Source: Pseudomonas sp. RIT409 | GTDB taxonomy: Bacteria; Pseudomonadota; Gammaproteobacteria; Pseudomonadales; Pseudomonadaceae | DNA length: 64,000 bases | Assembly (NCBI RefSeq): GCF_003052515.2 | Contig: NZ_QARE02000006.1 | Location: 229,068-293,067 of the forward strand | Direction: 5' to 3' | Shown: positions 1 through 8,700 of the stretch, piece by piece | Layout: each line of letters begins with the position of its first letter | How positions within the stretch are numbered: position 1 is the first letter of the stretch | Program-made: the position numbers and the translations under genes | Notes under the pieces: generated by a model | Databases searched by the model: none | What the model was told of the DNA's origin: nothing | What the model saw: only the letters and a program-made list of their open reading frames with translations

Positions 1-826
1 CGCTACCGAACCACTCACCGGTGCGGCCGAAGCCACAGATCACTTCGTCTGCCACGAACAGGATGTCGTACTTGGCCAGAATCTCTTTGACCTTCGGCCA
101 GTAAGTGTCCGGAGGAACGATCACGCCGCCCGCGCCTTGGATAGGCTCGGCGATGAACGCTCCCACGCTGTCTTCGCCCAGTTCCAGAATCTTCTTTTCC
201 AATTGCTCGGCAGCCCAGATACCGAACGCATCCGGCGTCATGTCCCCGCCCTCGCCGAACCAGTAAGGCTGGGGAATGTGGACGATGCCGGGAATCGGCA
301 GGTCGCCCTGCTCGTGCATGTACGTCATCCCGCCCAGGCTCGCGCCCGCCACGGTAGAACCGTGGTAACCGTTCTTGCGACTGATGATGGTTTTCTTGCC
401 AGGCTTGCCTTTGACCGCCCAGTAATGGCGGACCATCCGCAGCACCGTGTCGTTGCCTTCGGACCCGGACCCGGTGAAGAACACGTGATTCATGCCAGCA
501 GGGGCAATCTCGGAGATCGCCTTGGCTAATTGCAGCGCGGGAGGGTGAGCGGTCTGGAAAAACAGGTTGTAGTAAGGCAGTTCACGCATTTGCTTGCTGG
601 CGGCGTCAGCCAGTTCATGCCGGCCATACCCCACGGCCACGCACCACAGCCCGGCCATGCCGTCGAGGATCTTGTTGCCTTCGCTGTCCCAGAGGTAAAC
701 GCCCTCGGCGCGGGTGATGATGCGTGGGCCATTCTCTTTAAGCTGCTTGAAGTCGCTGAAGGGCGCCAGGTGATGATCGCTGCTGAGCGCTTGCCATTCG
801 CGGGTTTGCGGATTGTTGGAACTCAT
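1..826 (-). CDS. spuC: Putrescine/polyamine:pyruvate aminotransferase, 3' end outside window
   Basis: This is a class III (fold type I) PLP aminotransferase that deaminates putrescine or gamma-glutamyl-amine-type substrates in polyamine catabolism in the cytoplasm. About 275 N-terminal residues are visible, starting MSSNNPQTREWQALSSDHH, which closely resembles Pseudomonas SpuC. Visible family motifs are FFTGSGSEGNDTVLRMVRHY (PLP phosphate region), FIAEPIQGAGGVIVPPDTYW and LFVADEVICGFGRTGEWF, where the Asp contacts the pyridine nitrogen. The PLP lysine lies beyond the left edge. The ATG at 824-826 follows a GGAG-like site. The gene lies downstream of spuA and spuB on the same strand, so it is probably co-transcribed with them. 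Identity is strong; exact substrate preference is inferred from context. Confidence 0.92.
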   Translation of the reverse strand, partial: MSSNNPQTREWQALSSDHHLAPFSDFKQLKENGPRIITRAEGVYLWDSEGNKILDGMAGLWCVAVGYGRHELADAASKQMRELPYYNLFFQTAHPPALQLAKAISEIAPAGMNHVFFTGSGSEGNDTVLRMVRHYWAVKGKPGKKTIISRKNGYHGSTVAGASLGGMTYMHEQGDLPIPGIVHIPQPYWFGEGGDMTPDAFGIWAAEQLEKKILELGEDSVGAFIAEPIQGAGGVIVPPDTYWPKVKEILAKYDILFVADEVICGFGRTGEWFGS

Positions 827-897
827 GAACCACTCCATTAGCTGCATATCGCGTGTAGGCGCCGCCCGACTCCCGGGCTGGGCAGCGCCTCGGATCT

Positions 898-2256
898 TCA
901 GACGGCAAAAAGCAGGAATTCCCGCTCCCACGAACTGATGACACGCTTGAAGTTTTCGTGCTCGGCGCGCTTGACCGCGACGTAACCGGTCACGAACGTC
1001 TTGCCGAGGTATTTCTCGACGGTCTTGCTGTTCTCCATACGCTCCAGAGCGTCTTCGATGGTCAGCGGCAGCCGCAGATTGCGCCGCTCATAACCACGCC
1101 CCACCACCGGCGCACTCGGGTTGATGCCCTCGACCATGCCGATGAAGCCGCACAGCAGGCTCGCGGCAATGGCGAGATACGGGTTGGCGTCGGCACCCGG
1201 CAGGCGGTTTTCGACGCGACGGTTCTGCGGGGTCGCATCCGGAACGCGCAAGCCAACGGTGCGGTTCTCCTCGCCCCACTCCACGTTCACTGGCGCTGAA
1301 GTGTCGGGCAGGAAGCGGCGGAACGAGTTGACGTTGGGCGCGAACAGCGGCAACAGCTCGGGAATCAACTTTTGCAGACCGCCGATGTGTTGCAGGAACA
1401 ACTGGCTCATGGTCCCGTCTTCATTGGAGAAGATGCTCTTGCCCGTCTCGATGTCGATGATGCTCTGGTGCAGGTGCATGGCACTGCCCGGCTCACCGGT
1501 CATTGGCTTGGCCATGAAGGTCGCTGCCACGTCATGCTTGAGGGCAGCCTCGCGCATCGTGCGCTTGAACACGAGAATCTGGTCGGCCAGGTGCAGCGCG
1601 TCGCCGTGACGGAAGTTGATTTCCATCTGCGCCGTGCCGTCTTCGTGAATCAACGTATCGAGATCGAGGTTTTGCAGTTCGCACCAGTCGTAGACGTCTT
1701 CGAACAGGGGATCGAATTCGTTCGCTGCCTCGATCGAGAAGGACTGACGGCCGGTTTCCGGGCGGCCCGAACGACCCACCGGCGGCTGCAACGGGTAATC
1801 GGGGTCGTCGCTGCGCTTGGTCAGGTAGAACTCCATTTCAGGCGCCACGATCGGCTGCCAGCCTTGATCGGCATACAGCTTGAGCACTTTTTTCAACACG
1901 TTGCGCGGCGACAGCTCAATGGGGTTGCCCTGCTTGTCGTAGGTGTCGTGAATCACCTGCGCGGTCGGCTCGATGGCCCATGGCACCAGAAACACCGCAT
2001 TCTGGTCAGGACGGCAGAACATGTCGATGTCCGCAGCGTCCAGCAACTCGTAATAAATGTCGTCTTCGACATAGTCCCCGGTGACCGTTTGCAGCAGAAC
2101 GCTCTCGGGCAAGCGCATGCCTTTCTCGGCAATGAACTTGTTGGTCGGAGAGATTTTGCCGCGGGTGATACCGGTGAGGTCGGAGATCATGCACTCGACT
2201 TCGGTAATCCTGTGTTCTTTCAACCAATCGGTGAGCTGGTCGAGGTTGGTACTCAT
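898..2256 (-). CDS. spuB: Gamma-glutamylpolyamine synthetase (glutamine synthetase family)
   Basis: A 452-residue glutamine-synthetase-fold enzyme of the PuuA/SpuB type, predicted to ligate glutamate to a polyamine amino group using ATP. An N-terminal beta-grasp domain is followed by the catalytic barrel. Motifs seen are APEMEFYL (metal-binding Glu), GSAMHLHQSI (His of the active site), NVNSFRRFLP (ATP/glutamate loop) and ENRLPGADANPYLAIAA. The start at MSTNLDQL is preferred to an upstream in-frame start 11 codons earlier because it aligns with the family N-terminus. It sits between spuA and spuC on the same strand. A second paralogue, spuI, is divergent at 3371. Assigning it to polyamines rather than ammonia rests on family resemblance and on the neighbouring aminotransferase and hydrolase. 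Confidence 0.9.
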   Translation of the reverse strand: MSTNLDQLTDWLKEHRITEVECMISDLTGITRGKISPTNKFIAEKGMRLPESVLLQTVTGDYVEDDIYYELLDAADIDMFCRPDQNAVFLVPWAIEPTAQVIHDTYDKQGNPIELSPRNVLKKVLKLYADQGWQPIVAPEMEFYLTKRSDDPDYPLQPPVGRSGRPETGRQSFSIEAANEFDPLFEDVYDWCELQNLDLDTLIHEDGTAQMEINFRHGDALHLADQILVFKRTMREAALKHDVAATFMAKPMTGEPGSAMHLHQSIIDIETGKSIFSNEDGTMSQLFLQHIGGLQKLIPELLPLFAPNVNSFRRFLPDTSAPVNVEWGEENRTVGLRVPDATPQNRRVENRLPGADANPYLAIAASLLCGFIGMVEGINPSAPVVGRGYERRNLRLPLTIEDALERMENSKTVEKYLGKTFVTGYVAVKRAEHENFKRVISSWEREFLLFAV

Positions 2257-2304
2257 AAATACCTCAGGGGTTGGATGTCCTGCGTCCAACGGTGGACTCA
2301 GGCG

Positions 2305-3093
2305 TTATCTGGACGCTTCGGCGTCACGTTGTATTGCGCGTTTTCGACAGGCCTCGCCAAAGGCCTGCAGGATTGAAAGATAGTCGGGGTTCTCCGTGAC
2401 TTGCCACTCCGGGTGCCATTGAACGCCGAGGGCGAACACTTCGGGCGAAGCAAAAGGCACGCCCGATGGTACGGAGATCGCCTCGATCAGGCCATCCGGC
2501 GCAGTCGCTTCGACTCGCAAACCGGGTGCAAGGTGCTCGATGCCTTGGCCATGAATTGAATTGACACGAATTTCGTCCGGCAATCCCAGCCCGGCCAGGA
2601 GACCACCCGGCTCGATGTGCATGGAGTGGCTCGCAGCGTATTGAATTTCAACGGGTTCATTGTCGGGTTCACGGTGATCCATGTAGGTTCCCGTCTCATG
2701 AACCTGCTGATGCAGCGTGCCGCCGAACGCCACATTCATCTCCTGAAACCCCCGGCAAATCCCCAATACCGGCACGCCGGCAGCCACAGCGGCGCGAATA
2801 AGCGGTAAGGTGGTGCGGTCGCGCGCAGGATCATGGGCAGTGCCCGGCGCGCTGGCTGGCCCGCTATAGTGGTAGGGTTCGACGTTGGAAGGAGAACCGG
2901 TGAAGAGCAACCCGTCGACTGCCGCGAGGATATCGGCCGGGTCGATGAGCTCTGCCAGCGACGGCAGAATGAGCGGCAGGCCCCCGGCAGCGACAGCCAC
3001 TGCACGGACGTATTTGTCGCCGCTGACGTGATAGGCATGCAAGCCGATTTGCTGAGTGCAGGCTGTGACGCCAATCAGCGGAAGGCGAGGCAT
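2305..3093 (-). CDS. spuA: Gamma-glutamyl-GABA hydrolase, class I glutamine amidotransferase-like
   Basis: A 262-residue PuuD/SpuA-type peptidase C26 enzyme. It releases glutamate from gamma-glutamyl-GABA or related intermediates in the gamma-glutamylated putrescine pathway. The nucleophile is Cys113 in GICRGFQEMN, and the His227/Glu229 pair is in VQWHPEW. The length matches the family. It is the first gene of the leftward spuABC unit and diverges from spuI, with about 280 bp between them that contains an inverted repeat. The start ATG lies in ATGCCTCGCCTTCCGC. Confidence 0.92.
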   Translation of the reverse strand: MPRLPLIGVTACTQQIGLHAYHVSGDKYVRAVAVAAGGLPLILPSLAELIDPADILAAVDGLLFTGSPSNVEPYHYSGPASAPGTAHDPARDRTTLPLIRAAVAAGVPVLGICRGFQEMNVAFGGTLHQQVHETGTYMDHREPDNEPVEIQYAASHSMHIEPGGLLAGLGLPDEIRVNSIHGQGIEHLAPGLRVEATAPDGLIEAISVPSGVPFASPEVFALGVQWHPEWQVTENPDYLSILQAFGEACRKRAIQRDAEASR

Positions 3094-3230
3094 ATGACCC
3101 CCGGTGTTATTGCTGTTATGGGCTGCGACCGAGCTTAGCGTTGTTCATTTTTTTACACAACAACCCCGTAAAAAATAAAACACGCCCCGCTCAAGATCGC
3201 AGTTCCCGAGACTTACAAGGCTCCAAATGC

Positions 3231-3275
3231 GCCCTAAAACGCAGCAAAACTGGCGCCAAGGCGCCGTTTTAGGGC
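3231..3275. promoter_or_regulatory. Inverted repeat in the spuA-spuI divergent intergenic region
   Basis: Perfect 11-bp arms gccctaaaacg (3231-3241) and cgttttagggc (3265-3275) flank a spacer that itself contains ggcgccaaggcgcc. It lies about 95 bp upstream of spuI and 138 bp upstream of spuA, in the only control region shared by the two divergent units. A repressor or activator site (for example for a PauR-type regulator) is an inference; the motif was not matched to a known consensus. Confidence 0.45.
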
Positions 3276-3370
3276 AAATAGGGGCTCTCTTGACTTCATC
3301 TGGGCTTTCGGATTGACTGAACCCCGTAATGCTCGATGATTGATATTTTCAACAACAAAGGTGTTGCATC

Positions 3371-4747
3371 ATGTCGGTACCCCCGCGTGCCGTTCAGCTC
3401 AACGAAGCGAACGCGTTCCTTAAGGAACATCCTGAGGTTCTATACGTTGACCTTCTGATTGCAGATATGAATGGAGTGGTGCGCGGCAAGCGCATCGAAC
3501 GCACCAGCCTTCATAAGGTTTACGAAAAAGGCATCAACCTCCCAGCCTCTCTATTCGCACTGGATATCAATGGCTCGACGGTGGAAAGCACCGGCCTGGG
3601 GCTGGACATCGGTGACGCAGACCGAATCTGTTATCCCATCCCCAATACCCTCAGCAACGAACCGTGGCAGAAGCGCCCGACCGCACAACTGCTGATGACC
3701 ATGCACGAACTGGAAGGCGAGCCGTTTTTCGCAGACCCGCGCGAAGTGCTGCGCCAGGTCGTCACGAAGTTCGACGAGATGGGGCTGACCATCTGCGCAG
3801 CGTTCGAGCTGGAGTTCTACCTGATCGACCAGGAAAACGTGAATGGCCGCCCGCAGCCACCGCGCTCGCCTATCTCGGGCAAACGTCCGCACTCGACACA
3901 GGTGTACCTGATCGACGACCTCGACGAATACGTCGATTGCCTCCAGGACATTCTGGAAGGCGCCAAGGAACAGGGCATTCCCGCAGATGCCATCGTCAAG
4001 GAAAGTGCCCCGGCTCAATTCGAAGTCAACCTGCACCACACCGCTGACGCGCTGAAGGCCTGTGACTACGCCGTGCTGCTCAAGCGGCTGATCAAGAACA
4101 TCGCCTACGACCATGAGATGGACTCCACCTTCATGGCCAAACCCTACCCCGGCCAGGCGGGTAACGGGCTGCACGTCCACATCTCGGTTCTGGACCGCGA
4201 TGGCAAGAACATTTTCACCAGTGAGGATCCCGAGCAGAACGCCGCGCTACGTCACGCGATCGGCGGTGTGCTCGAGACCCTACCGGCGCAGATGGCGTTC
4301 CTTTGCCCGAACGTCAACTCCTATCGCCGGTTCGGTGCCCAGTTTTACGTGCCCAACTCACCCACCTGGGGGCTGGATAACCGGACCGTGGCGGTGCGGG
4401 TGCCCACCGGCAGCGCCGATGCCGTGCGCATCGAACACCGGGTCGCCGGTGCAGATGCCAACCCTTACCTGCTGATGGCTTCGGTGCTGGCCGGCATTCA
4501 CCATGGCCTGACCAACAAGGTAGAGCCACCGCCGCCCGTGGAAGGCAACTCCTACGAGCAGCATGAGCAAAGCCTGCCGAACAATCTGCGCGACGCACTG
4601 CGCGAGCTCGATGACAGCGAGGTCATGGCCCGTTACATCGACCCGAAATACATCGACATCTTCGTCGCGTGCAAGGAAAGCGAACTGGAAGAGTTTGAAC
4701 ATTCCATTTCCGACCTTGAATACAATTGGTACCTGCACACCGTGTGA
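3371..4747 (+). CDS. spuI: Gamma-glutamylpolyamine synthetase paralogue (glutamine synthetase family)
   Basis: A 458-residue PuuA-like ligase divergent from spuABC, in the position spuI occupies in P. aeruginosa. Motifs are AAFELEFYLIDQ (metal Glu), GNGLHVHISVLD (active-site His), CPNVNSYRRFG and IEHRVAGADANPYLLMASVL. The N-terminal region has LYVDLLIADMNGVVRGKRI, typical of the subgroup. The ATG follows an AAAGGTG-like ribosome site. Transcription ends at a hairpin terminator just downstream. Two such ligases with divergent sequences suggest different amine preferences, which is an inference. Confidence 0.9.
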   Translation: MSVPPRAVQLNEANAFLKEHPEVLYVDLLIADMNGVVRGKRIERTSLHKVYEKGINLPASLFALDINGSTVESTGLGLDIGDADRICYPIPNTLSNEPWQKRPTAQLLMTMHELEGEPFFADPREVLRQVVTKFDEMGLTICAAFELEFYLIDQENVNGRPQPPRSPISGKRPHSTQVYLIDDLDEYVDCLQDILEGAKEQGIPADAIVKESAPAQFEVNLHHTADALKACDYAVLLKRLIKNIAYDHEMDSTFMAKPYPGQAGNGLHVHISVLDRDGKNIFTSEDPEQNAALRHAIGGVLETLPAQMAFLCPNVNSYRRFGAQFYVPNSPTWGLDNRTVAVRVPTGSADAVRIEHRVAGADANPYLLMASVLAGIHHGLTNKVEPPPPVEGNSYEQHEQSLPNNLRDALRELDDSEVMARYIDPKYIDIFVACKESELEEFEHSISDLEYNWYLHTV

Positions 4748-4767
4748 TGCCGATGTGAGATAAAAAG

Positions 4768-4805
4768 AACGCCCTGGATCCATGTGGTTGAGGGCGTTTT
4801 TTATT
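4768..4805 (+). terminator. Rho-independent terminator of spuI
   Basis: An 8-bp stem aacgccct/agggcgtt (4768-4775 and 4791-4798) is followed by a T-rich run, 20 bp after the spuI stop. Confidence 0.8.
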
Positions 4806-4823
4806 TTAGACGGCGAAATTTCG

Positions 4824-4910
4824 GTAGGAGCGCGCTTGCCCGCGATTGCGGTGTGCCTGTGACGAATCGGGTGTCTGATTCACCGCAGTCGCGGGCAAGC
4901 GCGCTCCTAC
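4824..4910. repeat. REP doublet (GTAG-type, inverted pair)
   Basis: The unit gtaggagcgcgcttgcccgc is followed after about 45 bp by its inverse gcgggcaagcgcgctcctac. The same paired unit recurs at 5617, 42660, 46061, 48620 and 53029, and in altered form at 35853-36055. This is the Pseudomonas REP family with a GTAG end, which RAYT transposases mobilise. No RAYT gene is in the window. Confidence 0.88.
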
Positions 4911-4975
4911 AACGGATATGGCCCGCCTCAGGACCTCGCGTACAATGCTCCCGGCCCCGATCAAGAGAACGCGCA

Positions 4976-5620
4976 ATGACCCGCCCCGCCATGCCCCGCA
5001 AACCCCGTGCACGCAGCCAGGCCCGGATCGAGTCGATCCTCGACGCCGCGCGGACACTGCTGGCATCCGATGGGGTGGCAAGCCTTTCGATCTACAGCGT
5101 GGCTGAACGCGCGGGCATTCCCCCTTCCTCGGTGTATCACTTCTTTGCCAGCGTCCCGGCCTTGCTCGAAGCCCTGACCGCCGATGTGCACGCCGCCTTC
5201 CGCGAGAGCTTGCAGCAACCGATCGATCATACTCAGCTCAACACCTGGCACGACCTGTCGCGACTCGCCGAAACACGCATGCTCACGATTTACAACGATG
5301 ACGCCGCAGCTCGCCAGTTGATCCTCGCTCAGCATGGTCTGACCGAAGTCACCCAGGCCGACCGTCAGCATGACATCGAGCTGGGCAACCTCATGCACGA
5401 GCTGTTCGCCAGACACTTCCAACTGCCCGCCCTGCCGGATGAGGTCGATGTCTTTGCGCTGGCACTGGAGCTGGCGGATCGCGTCTACGCCCGCTCCGTG
5501 CAACTGCACGACACCATCACCCCGCGCATGGCCGAAGAAGGCCGACGCGTGTTCGATGCGTATCTGGGGCTGTACCTGCCGCCGTTTTTGCCGAAGCATT
5601 CGCACGTAGCACCCTTGTAG
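4976..5620 (+). CDS. TetR/AcrR-family transcriptional regulator
   Basis: A 214-residue one-component regulator. The N-terminal HTH reads RIESILDAARTLLASDG, then SIYSVAERAGIPPSSVYHFF at about residues 15-60, the TetR signature. The rest is an alpha-helical ligand domain without a recognisable ligand. The start at MTRPAMPRKPR is chosen because the upstream in-frame extension is translated REP sequence. A tacaat box at about 4941 could be its -10. The stop codon TAG is the first TAG of the next REP copy. It may regulate the neighbouring spu genes, but nothing in the sequence proves this. Confidence 0.85.
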   Translation: MTRPAMPRKPRARSQARIESILDAARTLLASDGVASLSIYSVAERAGIPPSSVYHFFASVPALLEALTADVHAAFRESLQQPIDHTQLNTWHDLSRLAETRMLTIYNDDAAARQLILAQHGLTEVTQADRQHDIELGNLMHELFARHFQLPALPDEVDVFALALELADRVYARSVQLHDTITPRMAEEGRRVFDAYLGLYLPPFLPKHSHVAPL

Positions 5621-5703
5621 GAACGCGCTTGCCCGCGATGACGGTGTGTCAGCCAACTTTCACACACCTGACACTCCGCCGTCGCGGGCAAGCGCGCTCC
5701 TAC
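5617..5703. repeat. REP doublet overlapping the stop codon of the TetR gene
   Basis: Inverted pair gtaggaacgcgcttgcccgc / gcgggcaagcgcgctcctac. Its initial GTAG supplies the TAG stop codon of the preceding gene. Confidence 0.85.
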
Positions 5704-5730
5704 AGGTCCGTGTGTAATGCCCGCCCCCCC

Positions 5731-5795
5731 AAAGGGCTCGCACCCTTCAGGATTGGTCACCACACATCAATCACAACTTGGAGATCGATACTTCA
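5731..5795 (-). pseudogene. Remnant copy of the ssuF 3' end and its terminator
   Basis: The segment aaagggctcgcacccttcag onward to atcgatacttca is closely similar to 6772-6835, which holds the last codons of ssuF and its terminator. Read on the minus strand it encodes EVSISKL followed by a stop, against EVSIAKL in the intact gene. The similarity stops abruptly at about 5796. This is a partial duplication left of the AT-rich insert, not a functional gene. Confidence 0.7.
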
Positions 5796-6104
5796 CGTGC
5801 GAACTGCCGCCTAGGGAGCCCGGATCAGGTGGTCTGGCGGTTTTCGCACGCCCGAGACTTGTTCGGCGCATCCAAAGAAGCACTGCACTTATAATCTCCT
5901 GATTTACCGTGGCATGCGTATACGAATCTGATTAAGTGAGTCAGTGCACTGACGAGCTGACGTATTTGGAATAAATTATCGAAAGACTACTTCCAATGAT
6001 TCTAACTAATTAAAAGTCGAGCAACTATTCTGAATGAGCAGCTTGAAAATTTTCTAAGTTGAAAGAAAATTTGAGCGACATAACTATCAATGGAGAAATT
6101 GATC
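5796..6104. other. AT-rich intergenic stretch left of the acquired gene
   Basis: No coding region is supported. From about 5890 the base composition drops sharply towards A+T compared with flanking DNA. It presumably holds the promoter of the gene at 6105, but no clear -35/-10 pair was identified. Confidence 0.5.
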
Positions 6105-6569
6105 ATGGATATTAAAGATTTGCCGAGCGAGCTTCAGGCAGGTAGTAAAGAAGCGCCAGCAGGTTCAAGCTTTAGCGGTCTGTTGAAGTGGGGCGATCTG
6201 GATCCTGTAAAGTTCTATGCTGACATCGTTACTCTGGATACTGAGGTGGGTTACCCCAGAGTTATGGGAATGTCAGTGAAGAATGTTCCGCCCCCCATAG
6301 GGGAACGCATTGTCATTAATGTTTATGCAAATAAAAGTGGGGATTATATCCTAGGGCCTGAGGGCTCTGAACACCAATCCGGTGTATATGTCGTTGGAAT
6401 CTTAGCTCACGGCGACGACTATGGGTCTGTTCACGATCAGGACGGCAAGATCTCCGTAACGCTTAATCCGAATGGCAGTTTTTCAGCTAAATTTCAATTT
6501 ACCTTCACCCTTAATGGTCAGAGGGGGGAATTTTTGAATGGAACTGTAAACATCCCAGCTTCTGAATAG
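6105..6569 (+). CDS. Hypothetical protein, AT-rich gene of foreign character
   Basis: A 154-residue protein starting MDIKDLPSELQAG, not recognised. GGAG at 6091 precedes the ATG at 6105, so this start is preferred to the in-frame ATG at 6090. The predicted character is soluble and beta-rich, with alternating strands such as RIVINVYANKSGDYILG and SGVYVVGILAHGD and an NGSFSAKFQFTFTLNGQRG tail. There is no signal peptide and no cysteine cluster. Codon use is AT-rich, unlike the ssu and spu genes. It lies between a broken and an intact copy of the ssuF 3' end, which suggests acquisition by recombination at that site. Function unknown. Confidence 0.6.
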   Translation: MDIKDLPSELQAGSKEAPAGSSFSGLLKWGDLDPVKFYADIVTLDTEVGYPRVMGMSVKNVPPPIGERIVINVYANKSGDYILGPEGSEHQSGVYVVGILAHGDDYGSVHDQDGKISVTLNPNGSFSAKFQFTFTLNGQRGEFLNGTVNIPASE

Positions 6570-6760
6570 TTGTAGGACGGTAACGTTTTAAAGTTGGCAT
6601 TTTTTCGTACTCCTAGGGCTGTTCCGATCAACTTTCCTTCGTTAAGTGGCAGTTGATCGGAGTATCACTAAGCTCGCCTGCACACTCAATGAACACACCA
6701 CTCCGGATAACCAGTGTTGGCTACTGTCAGAAATGACAGGGGGCACTTTGCCATGGTTTA

Positions 6761-6794
6761 AAAAAACCCCGAAGGGCTCGCACCCTCCGGGGTT
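6761..6794 (-). terminator. Terminator of the ssu operon
   Basis: On the minus strand a hairpin with outer stem aaccccg/cggggtt and inner aggg/ccct is followed by a run of T (aaaaaa at 6761-6766 on the plus strand), just past the ssuF stop. Confidence 0.8.
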
Positions 6795-6810
6795 GTTCAC
6801 AACGCATCGA

Positions 6811-7026
6811 TCACAACTTGGCGATCGACACCTCAGTGGACTTCACGAATGCGATGACTTCGCTGCCCACGGTCAGCTCCAGTTCTTTGACCGAGCGGGT
6901 GGTGATCACGGACGTGACGATGCCGGAAGCGGTCTGAACGTCGATTTCGGACAGCACGTCGCCGGTGACGATTTCCTTGATGGTGCCTTTGAACTGGTTG
7001 CGGACGTTGATGGCTTTGATAGTCAT
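6811..7026 (-). CDS. ssuF: Molybdenum-pterin-binding (Mop/TOBE) protein of the sulfonate locus
   Basis: A 71-residue single Mop domain protein of the molbindin family, with IKAINVRNQFKGTIKEIVTG and the conserved TSVITTRSVKELELTVGSEV stretch. Pseudomonas ssu operons end with this gene, although its exact role in sulfonate use is unclear. It follows ssuB by about 50 bp on the same strand, and a strong terminator follows it. A degenerate copy of its last codons sits at 5731-5795. Confidence 0.88.
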   Translation of the reverse strand: MTIKAINVRNQFKGTIKEIVTGDVLSEIDVQTASGIVTSVITTRSVKELELTVGSEVIAFVKSTEVSIAKL

Positions 7027-7077
7027 GGTATGGCTTCCTTTTTTGAGACCAGTGCCAGGCGCGACATTGCGCCCGGG

Positions 7078-7887
7078 TTAATTCGCCCAACGCAATTGCG
7101 TGGGCAGCGGTGAAGTGGGTTCGGGTTCGGGCGGGCTGCCAGGAATCGACAGCACGCGGTTGAGGACTTCGGTTTCCAGCGCCGCCAGCCGGTAAGAACC
7201 GCGTGCGCGAGGACGGGCAAGGTCGACCTGCAAGTCGAGGCCGATACGCCCCTCTTCGATCAGCAAGACGCGGTCGGCAATCGCCACGGCCTCGCTGACG
7301 TCGTGAGTGACCAGCAGCACCGTAAAACCGTGCTTTTGCCACAGGTCTTCGATCAACTGCTGCATCTCGATGCGGGTCAAGGCATCCAATGCGCCAAGAG
7401 GTTCGTCGAGCAGCAACAACCGGGGCTGGTGAATCAAGGCACGCGCCAGGGCCACGCGTTGCTTTTGGCCGCCGGACAGTGCGGCTGGCCATTCGTTGGC
7501 GCGCTCGGCCAGCCCGACGGCGGCCAGCGCTTCGAGTGCCTTGCCACGCCAGTCACCGGTGAGGCCCAGGCCGACATTGTCGATGATCCGTTTCCACGGC
7601 AGCAAACGCGCCTCTTGGAACATCAGGCGCGTGTCTTCCCGTGCGTCGGCCAGTGCTGCGCTGCCCGCCAGTAATTGACCGCTGGTAGGCTGATCCAGCC
7701 CCGCCAGCAAGCGCAGCAGTGTGCTTTTGCCACAACCGCTGCGACCCACCACGGCGACGAACTGCCCCGCTGGGATGTGCAAATCGATATCTTTCAGGAC
7801 TTCCCGCGCGCCGAAGGTTTTCTTCAGTTTGCGCACTTGCAGCGGGATGCCGCGCAACAGGTTTGCCGGTTGTTGAAGAGTGCTCAT
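7078..7887 (-). CDS. ssuB: Aliphatic sulfonate ABC transporter, ATP-binding subunit
   Basis: A 269-residue ABC ATPase on the cytoplasmic face of the sulfonate importer. Walker A is GRSGCGKST at residues 48-56, the Q-loop is [11 protein letters not shown], the signature LSGGQKQRV starts near 138, Walker B LLLLDEP near 157, and the switch His is in [10 protein letters not shown]. The start at MSTLQQ is chosen because it overlaps the ssuC stop by 4 bp (ATGA), a typical coupling. The family ends near residue 240; the Pro-rich tail is an extension. Confidence 0.92.
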   Translation of the reverse strand: MSTLQQPANLLRGIPLQVRKLKKTFGAREVLKDIDLHIPAGQFVAVVGRSGCGKSTLLRLLAGLDQPTSGQLLAGSAALADAREDTRLMFQEARLLPWKRIIDNVGLGLTGDWRGKALEALAAVGLAERANEWPAALSGGQKQRVALARALIHQPRLLLLDEPLGALDALTRIEMQQLIEDLWQKHGFTVLLVTHDVSEAVAIADRVLLIEEGRIGLDLQVDLARPRARGSYRLAALETEVLNRVLSIPGSPPEPEPTSPLPTQLRWAN

Positions 7888-8672
7888 CGCGCGCCACCTT
7901 TCGCTACTTGATACGCGGGGTGCCAACGCAGGCAGACCCGTTCCAGCCCTCGCGCCGCGAGGTCCGCCAGTTTGCCGAGTACGGCGTACAGAACGATCGC
8001 CAGCACCACCACATCGGTTTGCAGGAATTCACGGGCATTCATCGCCAGATAACCGATGCCTGAGCTGGCCGAGATGGTTTCGGCGACGATCAGCGTCAGC
8101 CACATGAACCCCAGAGCGAACCGCACGCCGACCAGAATCGAAGGCATCGCACCCGGGAGGATCACATGACGGAACAAGGCGAAGCCCGACAACCCGTAGC
8201 TGCGCGACATCTCCACCAGCGCCGGGTCGATGTTACGAATACCGTGGTAGGTATTCAGGTAGATGGGGAACAGCGTGCCCAGCGCCACCAGGAAAATCTT
8301 GGCACTCTCATCGATGCCGAACCACAGGATAACCAGCGGAATCAGCGCCAGGTGCGGCACGTTACGGATCATTTGCACAGAGCTGTCGAGCAAACGCTCG
8401 CCCCATCTGGACAAGCCTGTGATGAAGCCCAGCGTCAGGCCGATACCGCCACCAATCGCAAAACCGATCGCTGCGCGCCAGCCGCTGATGGCCAGGTGCG
8501 TCCAGATCTCCCCGCTGCGCACCAGCGCCACGCCCGCTTCGATGACCGCGCTGGGCGCTGGCAAGATCCGAGTGGACAGCCAACCGGCGCTGACCGCCAG
8601 TTGCCAGATGGCCAGCAACAAGACCGGTAGCAGCCAGGGCGCCAGTCTTTGAGTGATTCTTTCAACGCTCAT
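7884..8672 (-). CDS. ssuC: Aliphatic sulfonate ABC transporter, permease
   Basis: A 262-residue inner-membrane permease of the binding-protein-dependent family with about six hydrophobic segments. The cytoplasmic EAA-like loop is [21 protein letters not shown]. The start at [10 protein letters not shown] is taken from family length, eight codons inside the longest frame. Only about 30 bp separate it from ssuA, the place where ssuD is usually found. Confidence 0.9.
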   Translation of the reverse strand: MSVERITQRLAPWLLPVLLLAIWQLAVSAGWLSTRILPAPSAVIEAGVALVRSGEIWTHLAISGWRAAIGFAIGGGIGLTLGFITGLSRWGERLLDSSVQMIRNVPHLALIPLVILWFGIDESAKIFLVALGTLFPIYLNTYHGIRNIDPALVEMSRSYGLSGFALFRHVILPGAMPSILVGVRFALGFMWLTLIVAETISASSGIGYLAMNAREFLQTDVVVLAIVLYAVLGKLADLAARGLERVCLRWHPAYQVAKGGAR

Positions 8673-8700
8673 GGAGTTGTCTCCTCTTAATGCCAAGGGC

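Noticed and set aside
1372..2376. Open frame of 334 codons opposite spuB
   Set aside because: Entirely antisense to a confidently identified glutamine-synthetase-family gene.
4824..5703. Repeated palindromes considered as a CRISPR array
   Set aside because: Only paired inverted units with no regular spacing or unique spacers; they match REP elements and recur singly across the window.
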